DNA from: Xanthomonas translucens pv. translucens DSM 18974
GTDB lineage: Bacteria > Pseudomonadota > Gammaproteobacteria > Xanthomonadales > Xanthomonadaceae
Direction: 5' to 3'
Assembly: GCF_000331775.1 (NCBI RefSeq)
Contig: NZ_CAPJ01000461.1
Span: 1-6,995, forward strand
DNA: 6,995 nt
Positions within the stretch are counted from its first letter, which is position 1, and every line of letters starts with the position of its first letter. The notes beneath the pieces are model-generated. The model saw only the letters and a program-made list of their open reading frames with translations, was not told the origin of the DNA and did no database searches. The translations under genes and the position numbers were made by a program. Of the stretch, positions 6,388 to 6,995 are shown one piece after another.

Positions 6388-6411
6388 GTTGTCCTGGCAG
6401 CCGGCGACAAC
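6388..6411. promoter_or_regulatory. possible operator palindrome in the divergent promoter region
   Basis: GTTGTC (6388-6393) and GACAAC (6406-6411) are perfect inverted 6-mers with 12 bases between. They lie midway between the two divergent genes (lipoprotein start 6279, PLP-enzyme start 6445). The position suits a regulator shared by both genes, but a 6-mer palindrome could be chance. I found no convincing -35/-10 pair in 6280-6444. Confidence 0.3.
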
Positions 6412-6444
6412 GCGAACTTGCGACGATACGTTAACCTTTCACGC

Positions 6445-6995
6445 ATGTTCTCATCTTCACTGCCCGTTTTCGCGGATGTGACGGCCGCGGCCGCGCGGAT
6501 CGCGCCGCATGCCCAGGCGACCCCGGTCCTGCGCTCGCAGGCGCTGGACGCATTGGCCGGCGCCAGCCTGCACTTCAAGGCCGAACACCTGCAGCGCAGC
6601 GGTGCGTTCAAGTTCCGCGGCGCCTGCAATGCGGTGTGGGCGCTGAGCGAGGCGCAGGCCGCGCGCGGCGTGGTCACCCATTCCTCGGGCAACCACGGTG
6701 CGGCGCTGGCGCAGGCCGCGCGTAGCCGCGGCATCGGCTGCCACGTGGTGGTGCCGGAGGGCGCGGTGGCGGCCAAGCTGGCCAATATCGCCCGCGACGG
6801 CGCCACCCTGTGGCGCTGCGCCGCCGGCATCGCCGCGCGCGAGGCGATGTGCGCGCAGGTGCAGCAGCAGACCGGCGCGACCCTGGTGCATCCGTACACC
6901 GATCCGGCGGTGATCGCCGGCCAGGGTACCGCGACCCTGGAATTGCTCGGCGCCAGCGGCCCGCTCGATCTGCTGGTGGTGCCGGTCGGCGGCGG
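6445..6995 (+). CDS. PLP-dependent serine racemase / threonine dehydratase-like enzyme (3' end missing)
   Basis: This is the N-terminal 183 residues of a fold-type II pyridoxal-phosphate enzyme that racemises or deaminates serine, threonine or a hydroxy-amino acid in the cytoplasm. The cofactor lysine is K56 in SGAFKFRGA. The SSGNHG loop (80-85), which cradles the PLP phosphate and carries the catalytic serine of eukaryotic serine racemase, is intact in the context VVTHSSGNHG. DPAVIAGQGT follows, and the window ends in the VPVGGG glycine loop, so almost half of a usual 310-330 residue protein is missing. Serine racemase, threonine ammonia-lyase and threo-3-hydroxyaspartate dehydratase share these motifs, so the exact substrate is open. 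There is no long regulatory domain ahead of the catalytic core. The ATG at 6445 gives the usual N-terminus, but no Shine-Dalgarno sequence precedes it (TTAACCTTTCACGC), so initiation may be leaderless or weak. Confidence 0.9.
   Translation, partial: MFSSSLPVFADVTAAAARIAPHAQATPVLRSQALDALAGASLHFKAEHLQRSGAFKFRGACNAVWALSEAQAARGVVTHSSGNHGAALAQAARSRGIGCHVVVPEGAVAAKLANIARDGATLWRCAAGIAAREAMCAQVQQQTGATLVHPYTDPAVIAGQGTATLELLGASGPLDLLVVPVGG

Noticed and set aside
6366..6899. A 177-codon minus-strand frame opposite the PLP enzyme
   Set aside because: Antisense shadow; the plus strand holds the conserved PLP lysine and SSGNHG motifs.
1..6995. CRISPR arrays, tRNA or rRNA genes, insertion sequences
   Set aside because: No regularly spaced repeats, no tRNA cloverleaf or rRNA stretch, and no transposase or terminal repeats beyond the REP-like palindrome were seen.

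Overview
The window is GC-rich bacterial chromosome (except for a short AT-rich patch near 5296-5345). It most resembles the Xanthomonadaceae, probably Xanthomonas or a close relative. The clues are the long GC-rich frames, a stand-alone mnmG without rsmG (gidB) behind it, an RND-type outer-membrane channel of the NodT/OprM family, and an intergenic inverted repeat with a GTGGGAGCGACTTCAGTCGC-type arm like those scattered through Xanthomonas genomes. The genus call is inference; no rRNA or other marker is present.

Layout. 1-1321 (+) is the 3' part of an outer-membrane efflux channel gene, the end of an efflux operon that lies mostly outside the window. It converges on 1477-2883 (-), a membrane-anchored EAL-domain cyclic-di-GMP phosphodiesterase, with a REP-like inverted repeat between the two stops. 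2884-3335 holds no convincing gene, only two strong hairpins. 3336-5225 (-) is a full-length mnmG (tRNA wobble-uridine modification). 5226-5727 is a non-coding block. 5728-6279 (-) is a small Tyr/Gly/Pro-rich lipoprotein. 6445 to the end (+) is the first 183 codons of a fold-type II PLP enzyme of the serine racemase / threonine dehydratase group, cut by the window edge.

The most interesting stretch is 5300-5485, divergent from mnmG. A very good sigma-54 (RpoN) promoter sequence (5341-5357) is followed about 12 bases later by a roughly 117-nt segment. That segment folds into an extended stem-loop with three perfect or near-perfect helices and ends in a textbook intrinsic terminator with seven Ts (5450-5484). 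No credible protein is encoded there. This looks like a sigma-54-dependent small RNA gene. A CRP/Clp-like palindrome lies just upstream (5303-5318), and a second strong terminator-like hairpin follows at 5531-5565.

The protein genes do not form one pathway. They are separate transcription units: efflux, c-di-GMP turnover, tRNA modification, an envelope lipoprotein and amino-acid metabolism. The one possible regulatory link is that the CRP/Clp-like site sits between mnmG and the predicted small RNA and could serve either.
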